NCBI RefSeq assembly: GCF_022163125.1
Contig: NZ_CP091881.1
Location: 1,674,001 to 1,738,000, forward strand
DNA: 64,000 bases
Origin: Paenibacillus sp. HWE-109
Lineage (GTDB): Bacteria > Bacillota > Bacilli > Paenibacillales > NBRC-103111
Direction of reading: 5' to 3'
The notes beneath the pieces are model-generated. The model worked only from the letters and a program-made list of their open reading frames with translations. It searched no databases and was not told the DNA's origin. Each line of letters opens with the position of its first letter. Positions within the stretch are counted from its first letter, which is position 1. The position numbers and the translations under genes are program-made. Shown here piece after piece: positions 7,854 through 16,249 of this stretch.

Positions 7854-8696
7854 ATGCAAATTCAATACAACTTCGCTTTTCTAGACGAAGGATCCAAAAG
7901 GGAAATTAGACGAGCTACGCTGAAAGCTATTGCGATTCCTGGCTATCAAGTCCCATTCGCCTCCAGAGAGATGCCAATTGGACGTGGTTGGGGAACAGGC
8001 GGGCTACAGCTTACACTCTCCTTGATCGGGAAATTAGACAGGCTTAAAGTGATCGACCAAGGCTCAGATGAATCGGTTAATGCGGTCAGTATGAAGAAGC
8101 TGATTAACAAGACGACGGGAGTCATCGCTGTGGAGGAGACTTCTGAGGCTACACTGATCCAATCACGGCATCGTATACCAGAAATTCCTCTGAAGACGGG
8201 TCAAATTCTGGTCCTGCAGGTTCCAATGCCGGAGCCGCTGCGCATGTATGAATCCAGTGAGCTGGAGACGAAGAGGCTGCACGGGGAGAAGGAATATAGC
8301 GGCGCATGGCTTATGCTGTTTGAGCAGATTATGAAGTATCGCAGCGTCTCCACGGGCGCTGACCATCCCGTGTTCGTACATGATCGTTATGTCATGGCTC
8401 CTAGTCCGATCCCTAAGTTCGACAACCCTAAGATGAACAGCTCGGAAGCATTAATTCTGCTTGGCGCAGGACGGGAGAAGAAAATTTACGCAGTTCCGCC
8501 ATTTACCAAGGTGGTCTCCCTGGCCTTCGAAGATGTTCCATTCGAACCAGAGTCCTTTCCTGGCAAGAGCTGCAAGCAGTGCGGGGCTCAGGATGTGTTC
8601 ATGGATGAACTTTACGATACGGAAGAAGACGCTAATTACTATCAATGCAACGATACGAGCTACTGTCTAAGCCGAATGAATCAGCAGTTTTCTTAA
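7854..8696 (+). CDS. phnJ: Carbon-phosphorus lyase PhnJ (radical SAM)
   Basis: 280 residues, nearly the same as E. coli (281). The start resembles E. coli PhnJ (YNFAFLDEGSKREIRRA), followed by AIPGYQVPF with G30, the equivalent of the glycyl-radical residue Gly32 of E. coli. The Cys pattern C240-x2-C243-x21-C265-x5-C271 matches the E. coli spacing (241, 244, 266, 272), which provides the 4Fe-4S ligands and the thiyl-radical cysteine. PSPIPKFDNPKM and LGAGREKKIYAVPPFT are also diagnostic. It cleaves alpha-D-ribose 1-methylphosphonate 5-phosphate to the 1,2-cyclic phosphate and an alkane. All catalytic residues are intact. Confidence 0.98.
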   Translation: MQIQYNFAFLDEGSKREIRRATLKAIAIPGYQVPFASREMPIGRGWGTGGLQLTLSLIGKLDRLKVIDQGSDESVNAVSMKKLINKTTGVIAVEETSEATLIQSRHRIPEIPLKTGQILVLQVPMPEPLRMYESSELETKRLHGEKEYSGAWLMLFEQIMKYRSVSTGADHPVFVHDRYVMAPSPIPKFDNPKMNSSEALILLGAGREKKIYAVPPFTKVVSLAFEDVPFEPESFPGKSCKQCGAQDVFMDELYDTEEDANYYQCNDTSYCLSRMNQQFS

Positions 8697-8710
8697 TGAG
8701 GTGAAGAGAA

Positions 8711-9556
8711 ATGAGTGAATGTTCAACCCCGATCCTAAGTGTGAAAAATTTGAATAAACAATTTGGTGCAGGCTGCAGGGAATGCCGCGATGCAACAAAG
8801 CGCCAATTGGATAAAAATTATTGCCCTGTCTGCTCTACGGTGTATTCTTGCCAGGATATTTCGTTCGATTTATTTCCCGGCGAAGTTCTTGGCATCGTAG
8901 GTGAGAGCGGGAGCGGCAAATCGACGTTGATGAGGTGTCTGTACTTTGATCAAGAAGTAACAGCGGGGGAAGCGTACCTGACACCTTATAAAGATGGCAG
9001 CAGCAACCTATTCGAAGAATCCTCCCAACAGCGAAGATTTATCCGCAACCAGCTCATGGGCAAAGTGTATCAAAATCCAGTGATGGGGCTTAGGATGAAC
9101 TTTTCCTCCATCGGAAATATTGCCGAGAAGATGATCGCCGCCGGAAGCCGCAATGTGGCAGCGATGGAATCCCGAGGCAGCGAACTGCTGGAGCGCGTTC
9201 ATATTCCGCTCTATCGAATGAAAGAAGCACCGAAAAATTTCTCGGGCGGCATGCAGCAGCGTGTGCAGATTGCCAAGGCGATGTCCAACAATCCGCCTAT
9301 TCTCTTGCTCGATGAAGTAACCACCGGACTGGATTTATCTGTGCAAGCCAATGTTTTGGATCTAATTAAGCACTTGCAGAGGGAACTGAACATCAGCATT
9401 CTGCTTGTATCGCACGATCTTGGCGTCATCCGGATGCTGGCGGACCGAACGATGGTCATGCTGGATGGACAGGTTGTAGAGCAAGGCTTAACGGATCAAA
9501 TTCTCGAAGACCCCCAACACGCCTATACGCAGCAACTCGTTCATTCGATGCTGTAG
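8711..9556 (+). CDS. phnK: C-P lyase ABC-type ATPase PhnK with cysteine-rich insertion
   Basis: 281 residues. Walker A is GIVGESGSGKST, the signature FSGGMQQRVQIAKA, and Walker B ILLLDEVTTGLD. PhnK docks on PhnJ in the core complex and is not a transport ATPase. Compared with E. coli PhnK (about 252 residues) there is an N-terminal insertion (about residues 21-48) with C-x2-C, C-x2-C and a further Cys (GCRECRD, YCPVCS, SCQD) that looks like a zinc ribbon; such insertions are familiar in non-enterobacterial PhnK. The end VVEQGLTDQILEDPQHAYTQ matches the family. RBS GAGGTGA. Confidence 0.93.
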   Translation: MSECSTPILSVKNLNKQFGAGCRECRDATKRQLDKNYCPVCSTVYSCQDISFDLFPGEVLGIVGESGSGKSTLMRCLYFDQEVTAGEAYLTPYKDGSSNLFEESSQQRRFIRNQLMGKVYQNPVMGLRMNFSSIGNIAEKMIAAGSRNVAAMESRGSELLERVHIPLYRMKEAPKNFSGGMQQRVQIAKAMSNNPPILLLDEVTTGLDLSVQANVLDLIKHLQRELNISILLVSHDLGVIRMLADRTMVMLDGQVVEQGLTDQILEDPQHAYTQQLVHSML

Positions 9557-9581
9557 CGAATTTACAGGAGGAGTCCATCCC

Positions 9582-10763
9582 ATGTATCTGATAACGAACG
9601 GCATTATTATTACAGAAGAAACGCTATTAGAAGGTTATGACCTGCTTGTCCAGCACGATCGAATCGCTAAGATCGCACGTCAAGGTGAGTTTATTGTAGA
9701 TGCCAATACAGAAATTATTGATGCGTGTGGCGGATACATTGCTCCAGGGCTTATCGATATCCATTCCGACTATATTGAGCATATGACGGCTCCAAGGCCT
9801 ACATCTTTAATCGATTTCCGCCTGAGTCTGCGCGAGACGGAGAAGGAGTTGATCGCTCACGGTATCACGACCATGTTTCATTCCTTATCCATTTTCAAGT
9901 CTGTCGATTATAAGTATCGGCCTATCCGAGAGCCTGAGAATGTGCGCAAGCTGGTTGACCTGATCGATGAGACGCACAATAGCAAGCATTTGGTCCGTCA
10001 CCGGTTTCATGCCAGATTCGAGATTGATAATCTGGATGAAATCGAAAGCTTAAAAAGCTACATCTTGGAGGAAAAGGTCCATCTCCTATCCTTCATGGAT
10101 CATACGCCAGGCCAAGGGCAGTACAGGGATTTGGAAATGTATAAAAAGACAATTCGCGGATACGAAGACGTTTCGGATGAAAATGTGGAACTCATTATTG
10201 CTAATCACCAGTCCAAGCAGAAAATGACCGTGGATGCCATCCGTGAAATCGCCGAGATGGCCAAAGCCAGAAATATTGCCGTTGCTTCGCATGATGACGA
10301 TTCTGTGGAAAAGCTGGATTTGGTGCAGAGTTTCGGCACGACGATCAGCGAATTCCCGATTACGCTTGAAATTGCCCGCAAAGCGAAGGAAAAAGGAATG
10401 TTCACGATAGCCGGAGCGCCTAACGTTATACTGGGAGGCTCGCATAGCGGCAATCTCTCTGCTGCGGAGGCTGTCAACGACGGCTCTATCGATATTCTAT
10501 GCAGCGATTACTATCCATCTGCGATGCTTCACGCCGTCTTTCAACTAGCCAGTCAGTATAAGAAGAGCTTGGCCGAAATGTTCAAACTCGTCACCCTGAA
10601 TCCTGCAAGAGCCGTTAATATGGATGAGCAGTTAGGTTCGATTCGAGAAGGGAAGAAGGCGGATCTGCTCATTATTGAACGGTTGGAGCCTGATGATTTC
10701 CCTGTCATTACAGCAGTAATGGTAGATGGCAAGTTGATTCAGAAAACGAATTATAGAATTTAA
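9582..10763 (+). CDS. phnM: Alpha-D-ribose 1-methylphosphonate 5-triphosphate diphosphatase PhnM
   Basis: 393 residues, amidohydrolase fold. Metal-site landmarks are APGLIDIHSDYIEHM, SFMDHTPGQGQYR, ANHQSKQK and ASHDDDS. C-terminal LNPARAVNMDEQLGSIREGKKADLLII is the usual amidohydrolase closing strand region, with VTLNPARA as the key part. PhnM releases pyrophosphate from the ribosyl triphosphate to make the PhnJ substrate. RBS AGGAGGAG sits 9 bp before the ATG. Here phnM lies between phnK and phnL, unlike the E. coli order K-L-M. Confidence 0.96.
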   Translation: MYLITNGIIITEETLLEGYDLLVQHDRIAKIARQGEFIVDANTEIIDACGGYIAPGLIDIHSDYIEHMTAPRPTSLIDFRLSLRETEKELIAHGITTMFHSLSIFKSVDYKYRPIREPENVRKLVDLIDETHNSKHLVRHRFHARFEIDNLDEIESLKSYILEEKVHLLSFMDHTPGQGQYRDLEMYKKTIRGYEDVSDENVELIIANHQSKQKMTVDAIREIAEMAKARNIAVASHDDDSVEKLDLVQSFGTTISEFPITLEIARKAKEKGMFTIAGAPNVILGGSHSGNLSAAEAVNDGSIDILCSDYYPSAMLHAVFQLASQYKKSLAEMFKLVTLNPARAVNMDEQLGSIREGKKADLLIIERLEPDDFPVITAVMVDGKLIQKTNYRI

Positions 10764-10776
10764 TGGGGGTGATGGC

Positions 10777-11505
10777 ATGGATAGCCTCCTGTCAATCGAA
10801 CAGTTGTCCAAATCGTTCACATTGCATAACTTGAACAAACATATCAATGCGGTTGAAGACGTAAATCTCTACCTGAAAGAAGGCGAATTCGTAGGCATTA
10901 CCGGGAAAAGCGGAAGCGGAAAGTCAACCGTGCTCAGATGCATTTACCGCACATACCTGCCTCATTCAGGGCATATCTGGTATCATTCTCAACGTTTTGG
11001 CCGGATTGATCTGGTCACTGTGTCGGAGCGGATGATGATTGAATTGCGGAGATTCGAAATCGGGTATGTGTCTCAATTTCTCAATGTGATGCCGCGCACG
11101 ACAGCCAGAGAGCTCGTCCGCCACGCCATTGTAGAGATGGGCTATGACACGGATTATGCGGAGAATGAAACGGTAAAAATGCTCGAGCATTTCGAGCTGG
11201 ATCGAAGCTTATGGGACAGCTATCCGGGAACTTTCTCCGGTGGTGAGAAGCTGCGCCTAAACATCGCCAGAGCGATGGTCAAGCGGCCAAGGCTGCTGCT
11301 GCTGGATGAGCCCACGGCAAGTCTGGATCATGGCTCCAAAGTGAAAGTAAAGGTACTGATTGAACAGCTCATGAAGGAAGGCACGACGATGCTGGGTATT
11401 TTCCACGACCTTGAATTTATGGAGAACCTATGCAATCGGGAATATCAAATAAAGGACGGCAAATTCTTAATGGCTGATCGACAGACCAACCTTACACCAC
11501 ATTAA
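10777..11505 (+). CDS. phnL: C-P lyase ABC-type ATPase PhnL
   Basis: 242 residues. Walker A GITGKSGSGKST, signature FSGGEKLRLNIARA, Walker B LLLLDEPTASLD and switch histidine in IFHDLEFM are all present. The insert EIGYVSQFLNVMPRTTARELV is typical of PhnL and separates it from PhnK and PhnC. It is needed for assembly or function of the triphosphate synthase step. It follows phnM by 13 bp and precedes the transporter genes. Confidence 0.93.
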   Translation: MDSLLSIEQLSKSFTLHNLNKHINAVEDVNLYLKEGEFVGITGKSGSGKSTVLRCIYRTYLPHSGHIWYHSQRFGRIDLVTVSERMMIELRRFEIGYVSQFLNVMPRTTARELVRHAIVEMGYDTDYAENETVKMLEHFELDRSLWDSYPGTFSGGEKLRLNIARAMVKRPRLLLLDEPTASLDHGSKVKVKVLIEQLMKEGTTMLGIFHDLEFMENLCNREYQIKDGKFLMADRQTNLTPH

Positions 11506-11589
11506 AATTGTCCAAACCGTCCGTTGATATATAGCTTGGGTATGAAGGTTGTCCATTACAAAGCTTTGCAAATCGGGAGGAGAGTTAAC

Positions 11590-12648
11590 TTGAAAAAACT
11601 TTTGGTACTTGCTATTTCATTAACCCTTGCAGCTGTAGTTACAGGCTGCGCATCCAAGGCTGGCGACGCTGAGAAAGCTGCTGTACCCGTAAAAACCAAG
11701 GACACCATCACGATTGCTTGGTACCCCAATGAGTCCGGAGCGGATCTGAAAGATGCCCGCGATGAGCTTGGCAAAGTCATTGAAACGGCAACAGGCAAGA
11801 AAGTAGAGCATAAAACAACGACAGATTATATTATCGCCATCGAAGCCATTGCGAGCGGCAATGCGGATGTAGCTTTCATGGGACCTCAAGGATATATCGA
11901 AGCCAATGCAAAGAATAAGAAGGTTCAGCCTCTGGTTGTAATGAGCGGTGAGTCAGGAACGCTGGATGATGCTGTGTATTACAGCTGGCTGAACGTTAGA
12001 AAAGGGGAGGAAGAGGCGTACAAAAACGGCAGCAGTTTCTCGATTGATAACATTGCTGGCAAGAAATTCTCTTTTGTATCCAATTCTTCCACATCCGGTT
12101 TCAAAGTGCCTTCCGCTGGAATCGTAAGCTACTTCAGCAAGAAAGACAAATATAAGAGTCTGACTACCGATGATCTGATTCAAGGCGGGAAGGACAAGTT
12201 CTTCAGCGAGGTGCTATTTGGCGGCTCACATCAGGGATCGGCAGTCAACCTGTTGACTGGCAAAGCAGATATTGCCGCATTCTGTGATACTTGCGTGGGC
12301 AATTATGTAGAACTGTCTTCTGGAACGGCCAACAAACCTGGAGCGGTTTATAAAGTTAAACAAGGCGCGGCTGAGCCATTCAATACACTTATTGGCAAGG
12401 AATTTTCCCTCATTTCTGTCACACCGGTATTAAACTCCCCATTTGCAATCAACACAAACACCATTAGTACGGACGATCAAAAGAAGCTGAAGGACGCGTT
12501 CATCTCCGACATCGTGACCAAAAACCCGAAGATTATTCTGCAAAAAGATTCAAAAGAGTCCGGGATGTTCAAGCAAAAGTCAGGTAAGGAGAAATTTCTG
12601 ACGGTCGAAGATGCTTGGTTTAACCCGGTTAGAGAGCTATCGAAGTAA
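11590..12648 (+). CDS. phnD: Phosphonate ABC transporter substrate-binding lipoprotein PhnD
   Basis: 352 residues from the TTG at 11590, preceded by GGGAGGAG. This start gives a clean lipoprotein signal: MKKLLVLAISLTLAAVVTGC with the lipobox Cys at 20. An upstream extension to 11524 would bury the signal. The mature part is a periplasmic-binding-protein fold of the PhnD/TauA-like group (ITIAWYPNES, MGPQGYIEA, FVSNSSTSGFKVPS, VLFGGSHQGSAVNLLTGKADIAA in successive blocks; the key ones are FVSNSSTSG and GGSHQGSAV). It binds phosphonates or phosphate esters outside the membrane. An 84-bp gap from phnL lacks a terminator. Confidence 0.92.
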   Translation: MKKLLVLAISLTLAAVVTGCASKAGDAEKAAVPVKTKDTITIAWYPNESGADLKDARDELGKVIETATGKKVEHKTTTDYIIAIEAIASGNADVAFMGPQGYIEANAKNKKVQPLVVMSGESGTLDDAVYYSWLNVRKGEEEAYKNGSSFSIDNIAGKKFSFVSNSSTSGFKVPSAGIVSYFSKKDKYKSLTTDDLIQGGKDKFFSEVLFGGSHQGSAVNLLTGKADIAAFCDTCVGNYVELSSGTANKPGAVYKVKQGAAEPFNTLIGKEFSLISVTPVLNSPFAINTNTISTDDQKKLKDAFISDIVTKNPKIILQKDSKESGMFKQKSGKEKFLTVEDAWFNPVRELSK

Positions 12649-12690
12649 CTGTACCAATCGTACCTACCTAATTTGCCAAAGGAGTTAACT

Positions 12691-13479
12691 ATGACAACGT
12701 TATTGGAATTAAAGCAGGTATCGAAGCAGTATGGTGCGGATACAAGAGCGTTATTAGATGTTAACTTCGCTGTGAAAGAAGGGGAATTTGTTTCGATCAT
12801 CGGACCTTCGGGTGCTGGGAAATCCACGCTGCTTCGCTGTATTAACCGTATGATTGACGCTAGCAGCGGAGAGATCATTTTTGATGGTGCGAGTGTACTC
12901 GGTTTTAAGAAACGCGATCTGAAGAGGTTGAGAACACGGATTGGGATGATTTTTCAGCATTATAATCTGGTTAATCGGCTGAGTGTCATCGAGAATGTTC
13001 TGCATGGACGGCTTGGCTACAAGTCAACGTTGGCCGGGATGTTTGGCATTTACTCTGAAGCAGAGAAGAGGCAGGCGTACAGCATCCTGCAAATGCTCGG
13101 TCTGGAAGAGCAGGTTTACAAACGCTGTGATCAATTGAGCGGCGGTCAGAAACAGCGGGTTGGCATTGCGAGGGCTCTGATTCAGAACCCCAAAATGCTG
13201 CTGTGCGACGAACCCATAGCCTCCTTGGATCCGAATGCTTCCAAAATTATTATGGAGCATCTACGCAGCATCTGTTCCAAAATGGGCATTACCGTTATCA
13301 TTAATTTGCATCAAGTGGACATAGCTTTGAAATACTCAGACCGAGTGATCGGTGTAAATAAGGGAACAATCATCTATGATGGTCACCCGGCAGGCATCCA
13401 TGCGGACCAGCTCAGCAAAATCTACGGGGCAGAGCTGCATGAGTTCATGGCTGATCAGGGAGGGCAGCATGCAGGCTAA
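12691..13479 (+). CDS. phnC: Phosphonate ABC transporter ATP-binding protein PhnC
   Basis: 262 residues from ATG 12691 with AAAGGAG upstream (12678-12684). Walker A GPSGAGKST, Q-loop MIFQHYNLVNRL, signature LSGGQKQRVGIARA and Walker B LLCDEPIASLD are intact. NLVNRLSVIENVLHGRLG is a typical PhnC stretch. It powers uptake through the two PhnE subunits. Its last 11 bp overlap the start of phnE. Confidence 0.94.
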   Translation: MTTLLELKQVSKQYGADTRALLDVNFAVKEGEFVSIIGPSGAGKSTLLRCINRMIDASSGEIIFDGASVLGFKKRDLKRLRTRIGMIFQHYNLVNRLSVIENVLHGRLGYKSTLAGMFGIYSEAEKRQAYSILQMLGLEEQVYKRCDQLSGGQKQRVGIARALIQNPKMLLCDEPIASLDPNASKIIMEHLRSICSKMGITVIINLHQVDIALKYSDRVIGVNKGTIIYDGHPAGIHADQLSKIYGAELHEFMADQGGQHAG

Positions 13480-14254
13480 CTTTTTTGCCAGAAAAAGAAG
13501 GAATTCGTTCATTTATTACGTATTGCTCATTCTGGCCACTGTGGCCGCAATAACAATAACCGATTATAACGTGGTCAAAGGATTCACCTCGATTCCCAAA
13601 GCAGCCGAGTGGGCGTTTCAGAATTTCTATCCCAATGAGAAAGCAATGAAGAAACTTCCTGCTATTATGGATTCTTTGATCGAAACTGTACTAGTCTCGA
13701 TTGCAGCGACAACCGTTGCTTCTATATTCGCATTGTTGTTTGCCATTCTTGGTTCCAACACGACCGGAGTTGGTGGTGTAGTAAGCCTAATCAGTCGTTC
13801 AATCGCAACTTTGTTTCGCAATATTGATGTTGCCGCTTGGTCGATGATTCTGCTGTTTTCATTCGGGCAAAGTGTAATGACAGGCTACTTTGCTCTTTTT
13901 TTCGGTTCTTTCGGATTTTTGACCCGCGCGTTTATTGAATCTATCGATGAAGTAAGCAACAGCTCCGTGGAGGCGCTAAGAGCGACTGGAGCTTCTTATT
14001 TCTCCATCATCTTCCAATCTGTCATTCCTTCAAGCATTCCTCAATTGCTGAGTTGGATCCTTTTTATGGTGGAAACGAATATCCGCCAAGCGACATTAAT
14101 TGGCATTTTAACGGGGACGGGAATCGGGTTTCTGTTCAGCTTGTATTACAAAAGCCTGAATTATAGCTCCGCCTCATTGGTGGTACTCGTGATTGTGGCT
14201 GCCATTATGCTGATAGAAGCCATTTCCAATTATGTCAGGAGGGTGATTCTCTAG
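13469..14254 (+). CDS. phnE: Phosphonate ABC transporter permease PhnE (first copy)
   Basis: 261 residues from ATG 13469, preceded by AGGGAGGG inside phnC. About six membrane segments are seen, starting with YYVLLILATVAAITI. The permease coupling loop is EALRATGASYFSIIFQSVIP, the EAA motif contacting PhnC. Other landmarks are TLFRNIDVAAWSMILLF, in which RNID-W corresponds to the conserved R-x3-W of PhnE. It forms the channel together with the second PhnE. Confidence 0.92.
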   Translation: MQANFFARKRRNSFIYYVLLILATVAAITITDYNVVKGFTSIPKAAEWAFQNFYPNEKAMKKLPAIMDSLIETVLVSIAATTVASIFALLFAILGSNTTGVGGVVSLISRSIATLFRNIDVAAWSMILLFSFGQSVMTGYFALFFGSFGFLTRAFIESIDEVSNSSVEALRATGASYFSIIFQSVIPSSIPQLLSWILFMVETNIRQATLIGILTGTGIGFLFSLYYKSLNYSSASLVVLVIVAAIMLIEAISNYVRRVIL

Positions 14255-14255
14255 C

Positions 14256-15125
14256 ATGGAACTCCATGAAATTGCCAAAAAAACCATTGACGGAACCAGA
14301 GGGCCGAAGGGGTTTCCAGATAAACACATTAAGGCTAAACCTTTCAGCCATGCCGCGCTTGTGATTCAGCTTACCTTAGGTATGCTGGCAGCTTTGAGCA
14401 TATATGGGTTTGCAACTTTTGACTATAAGAATATAAATCTGCTGGACAGCATCCAATCAACCGCGGTGACGATCAAAACGATGTTCTTGGAACCCCATTT
14501 GAAGCACTTTACATTCGGGGAAGCCCTTATGCAAGTTATCATCACATTAGGTTTGGCTTTTCTTACCACGCTGTTCGGTGCTGTCATTGCCTTGTTTCTA
14601 GCTTTATTGGCGGCACGCAATCTATCTACAGGCACAGCTTCGATTATCATTAAAGCGGGCGTAACTTTCATCAGAGCTGTTCCTACTGTATTATGGGTAC
14701 TGATTTTTGCCGTTGCTGCTGGACTGGGAAGTGTTGCGGCAGTTATTGGCATGACCTTCCATTCTGTAAGCTATTTGGTCAAAGCTTATTCGGAGTCGTT
14801 CGAAGAACTAGACAAGGGGGTAATTGAAGCGCTGAAAGCTAGCGGTGCTACTTGGTGGCAGATTGTGTTTCAAGCTGTCATTCCTTCGTCTGTTACGTAT
14901 TTGATATCATGGACATTCACGCGCTTTGAGATCAACTTTGCTGTTGCTGTTGCTATGGGAGCGGCAGCCGGCGCAGGTGGAATCGGGTTTGATATGTTTA
15001 TGGCTAGTGGTTTTTATTATGACGTTAGAGAAGTCGGGGTTGTTACCTATTTTATTCTCTTCTTTGCTGTTCTGTTGGAAATTCTGGCCACAAGAATTAA
15101 GAAGAAGCTTAGAGCGAAGGTGTAG
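14256..15125 (+). CDS. phnE: Phosphonate ABC transporter permease PhnE (second copy)
   Basis: 289 residues; ATG one base after the stop of the first permease. The EAA-type loop is EALKASGATWWQIVFQAVIP, and TFIRAVPTVLWVLIFAVAAG is the PhnE signature segment. About six membrane segments follow a 40-residue cytoplasmic start. Two non-identical phnE genes suggest a heterodimeric channel, common in Firmicutes. It is the last gene of the operon. Confidence 0.92.
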   Translation: MELHEIAKKTIDGTRGPKGFPDKHIKAKPFSHAALVIQLTLGMLAALSIYGFATFDYKNINLLDSIQSTAVTIKTMFLEPHLKHFTFGEALMQVIITLGLAFLTTLFGAVIALFLALLAARNLSTGTASIIIKAGVTFIRAVPTVLWVLIFAVAAGLGSVAAVIGMTFHSVSYLVKAYSESFEELDKGVIEALKASGATWWQIVFQAVIPSSVTYLISWTFTRFEINFAVAVAMGAAAGAGGIGFDMFMASGFYYDVREVGVVTYFILFFAVLLEILATRIKKKLRAKV

Positions 15126-15145
15126 ATATGGTTAGCTGAAATCGT

Positions 15146-15174
15146 ACGGCTCACACTTTATCCGGTGGAGCCGT
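15146..15174. terminator. Hairpin between convergent phnE and araC-type gene
   Basis: Arms ACGGCTC (15146-15152) and GAGCCGT (15168-15174) surround a 15-base loop. The T run is poor (GTTTGTG), so termination of the phn operon here is plausible rather than certain. Confidence 0.45.
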
Positions 15175-16077
15175 GTTTGTGCGCGGGGGAGGACACTCAG
15201 CAGTTTCCGCATACAGGGAGGAGCGGTATTTGGCAGGAGGCATCCCTACGTGCTTGCGAAACAGCCGGAAGAAATAATTCATGTCGGGGATGCCGACTTT
15301 GAGGCTGATTTCCCGCAAGGAAAGGTCGGAGTGCTCCAGCAGATTTCGCGCCTTCTGGATGCGAATTCTATTCATATATTGGAGCGGCGTTAAGCCGGTA
15401 TGTTTCTTTAAGCATTTGGATATATAATCAATCGAAAAATGCAATGCCTTCGCCATTTCTTCAAGCCGAAATGGCTTTTCGCTTTGTTCACCCAGATAGG
15501 CGATGATGTCGTCGCAGAGCTGCCTGCTCGATTGATTGTGGGAAGACTTGGCGAAATTCTGAAGCATGATGAGGAGCTGCCCGAACATAATTTGAAGCGG
15601 GAGCATCTTCTCAAGTTCGGAACGATTGTGAAGCTCAATAAGGTCGTCCAAGAGAGACCATAGTTGCCCTGTGTTAAGTTCCTTGAATTTGGGCAGGTAG
15701 ATGACATGTTCTTGCGGTTCGTGGTCCTTATAGGTGCTGATGGGGAGAATGGCATGCCAACGGATTTCCTCGGCGGGAACCAGATGCTGGGCTGGTGGGT
15801 GTTGGACATGCAAATAGTAGACCAGCGTGTCTTGCTGGCAAGCTATATGGCTGTAGTGACGTTTGCCTGGTTCTAAGACCAACATCTGATTTTCGCTGAT
15901 TTCGTAGGGAATCCCGTCTTCTGTCATATACAAAGTACCTCTGCGTACGATAATGATATCGTATAGATGGAAAACCCGATCAAGATGACTGTATGACTTA
16001 GGGAAATTCACTTTATTGATCATGACCAAAACAGGAAGGGGCGGTATAGAAAGCTCGAGACATAGCATGAAAATCAA
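15151..16077 (-). CDS. AraC family transcriptional regulator with cupin-type sensor domain
   Basis: 308 residues. The N-terminal part has a cupin-like sensor (YDIIIVRRGTLYMTEDG, EPGKRHYSH). The C-terminal 100 residues carry two HTH motifs: EMAKALHFSIDYISKCLKKHTGLTPLQYMNRIRIQKA and LREISLKVGIPDMNYFFRLFRKHVGMPP, with landmarks HFSIDYISK and GIPDMNYFFRLF. It is divergently transcribed from the GH43-like gene and very probably controls it in response to a carbohydrate. The shared 170-bp gap carries a TATAAT at 16198-16203 facing the hydrolase gene without a good -35, as expected for an activated promoter. Confidence 0.9.
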   Translation of the reverse strand: MIFMLCLELSIPPLPVLVMINKVNFPKSYSHLDRVFHLYDIIIVRRGTLYMTEDGIPYEISENQMLVLEPGKRHYSHIACQQDTLVYYLHVQHPPAQHLVPAEEIRWHAILPISTYKDHEPQEHVIYLPKFKELNTGQLWSLLDDLIELHNRSELEKMLPLQIMFGQLLIMLQNFAKSSHNQSSRQLCDDIIAYLGEQSEKPFRLEEMAKALHFSIDYISKCLKKHTGLTPLQYMNRIRIQKARNLLEHSDLSLREISLKVGIPDMNYFFRLFRKHVGMPPAKYRSSLYAETAECPPPRTNTAPPDKV

Positions 16078-16249
16078 CCTTTGCCATTATTTTGTGGCCT
16101 AAGTATAGTCCTTTGCTTGTCAGGATGCAAGTGATAAAAACTGATTTTGTACTTAAGTTCACTGATTATCTGAATAGTAAGATGGAGGGAGTGCTTCTAT
16201 AATGAAAGAAGAACATGACCTTTCCTACTAGAATGGAGTGACGTTGAGG

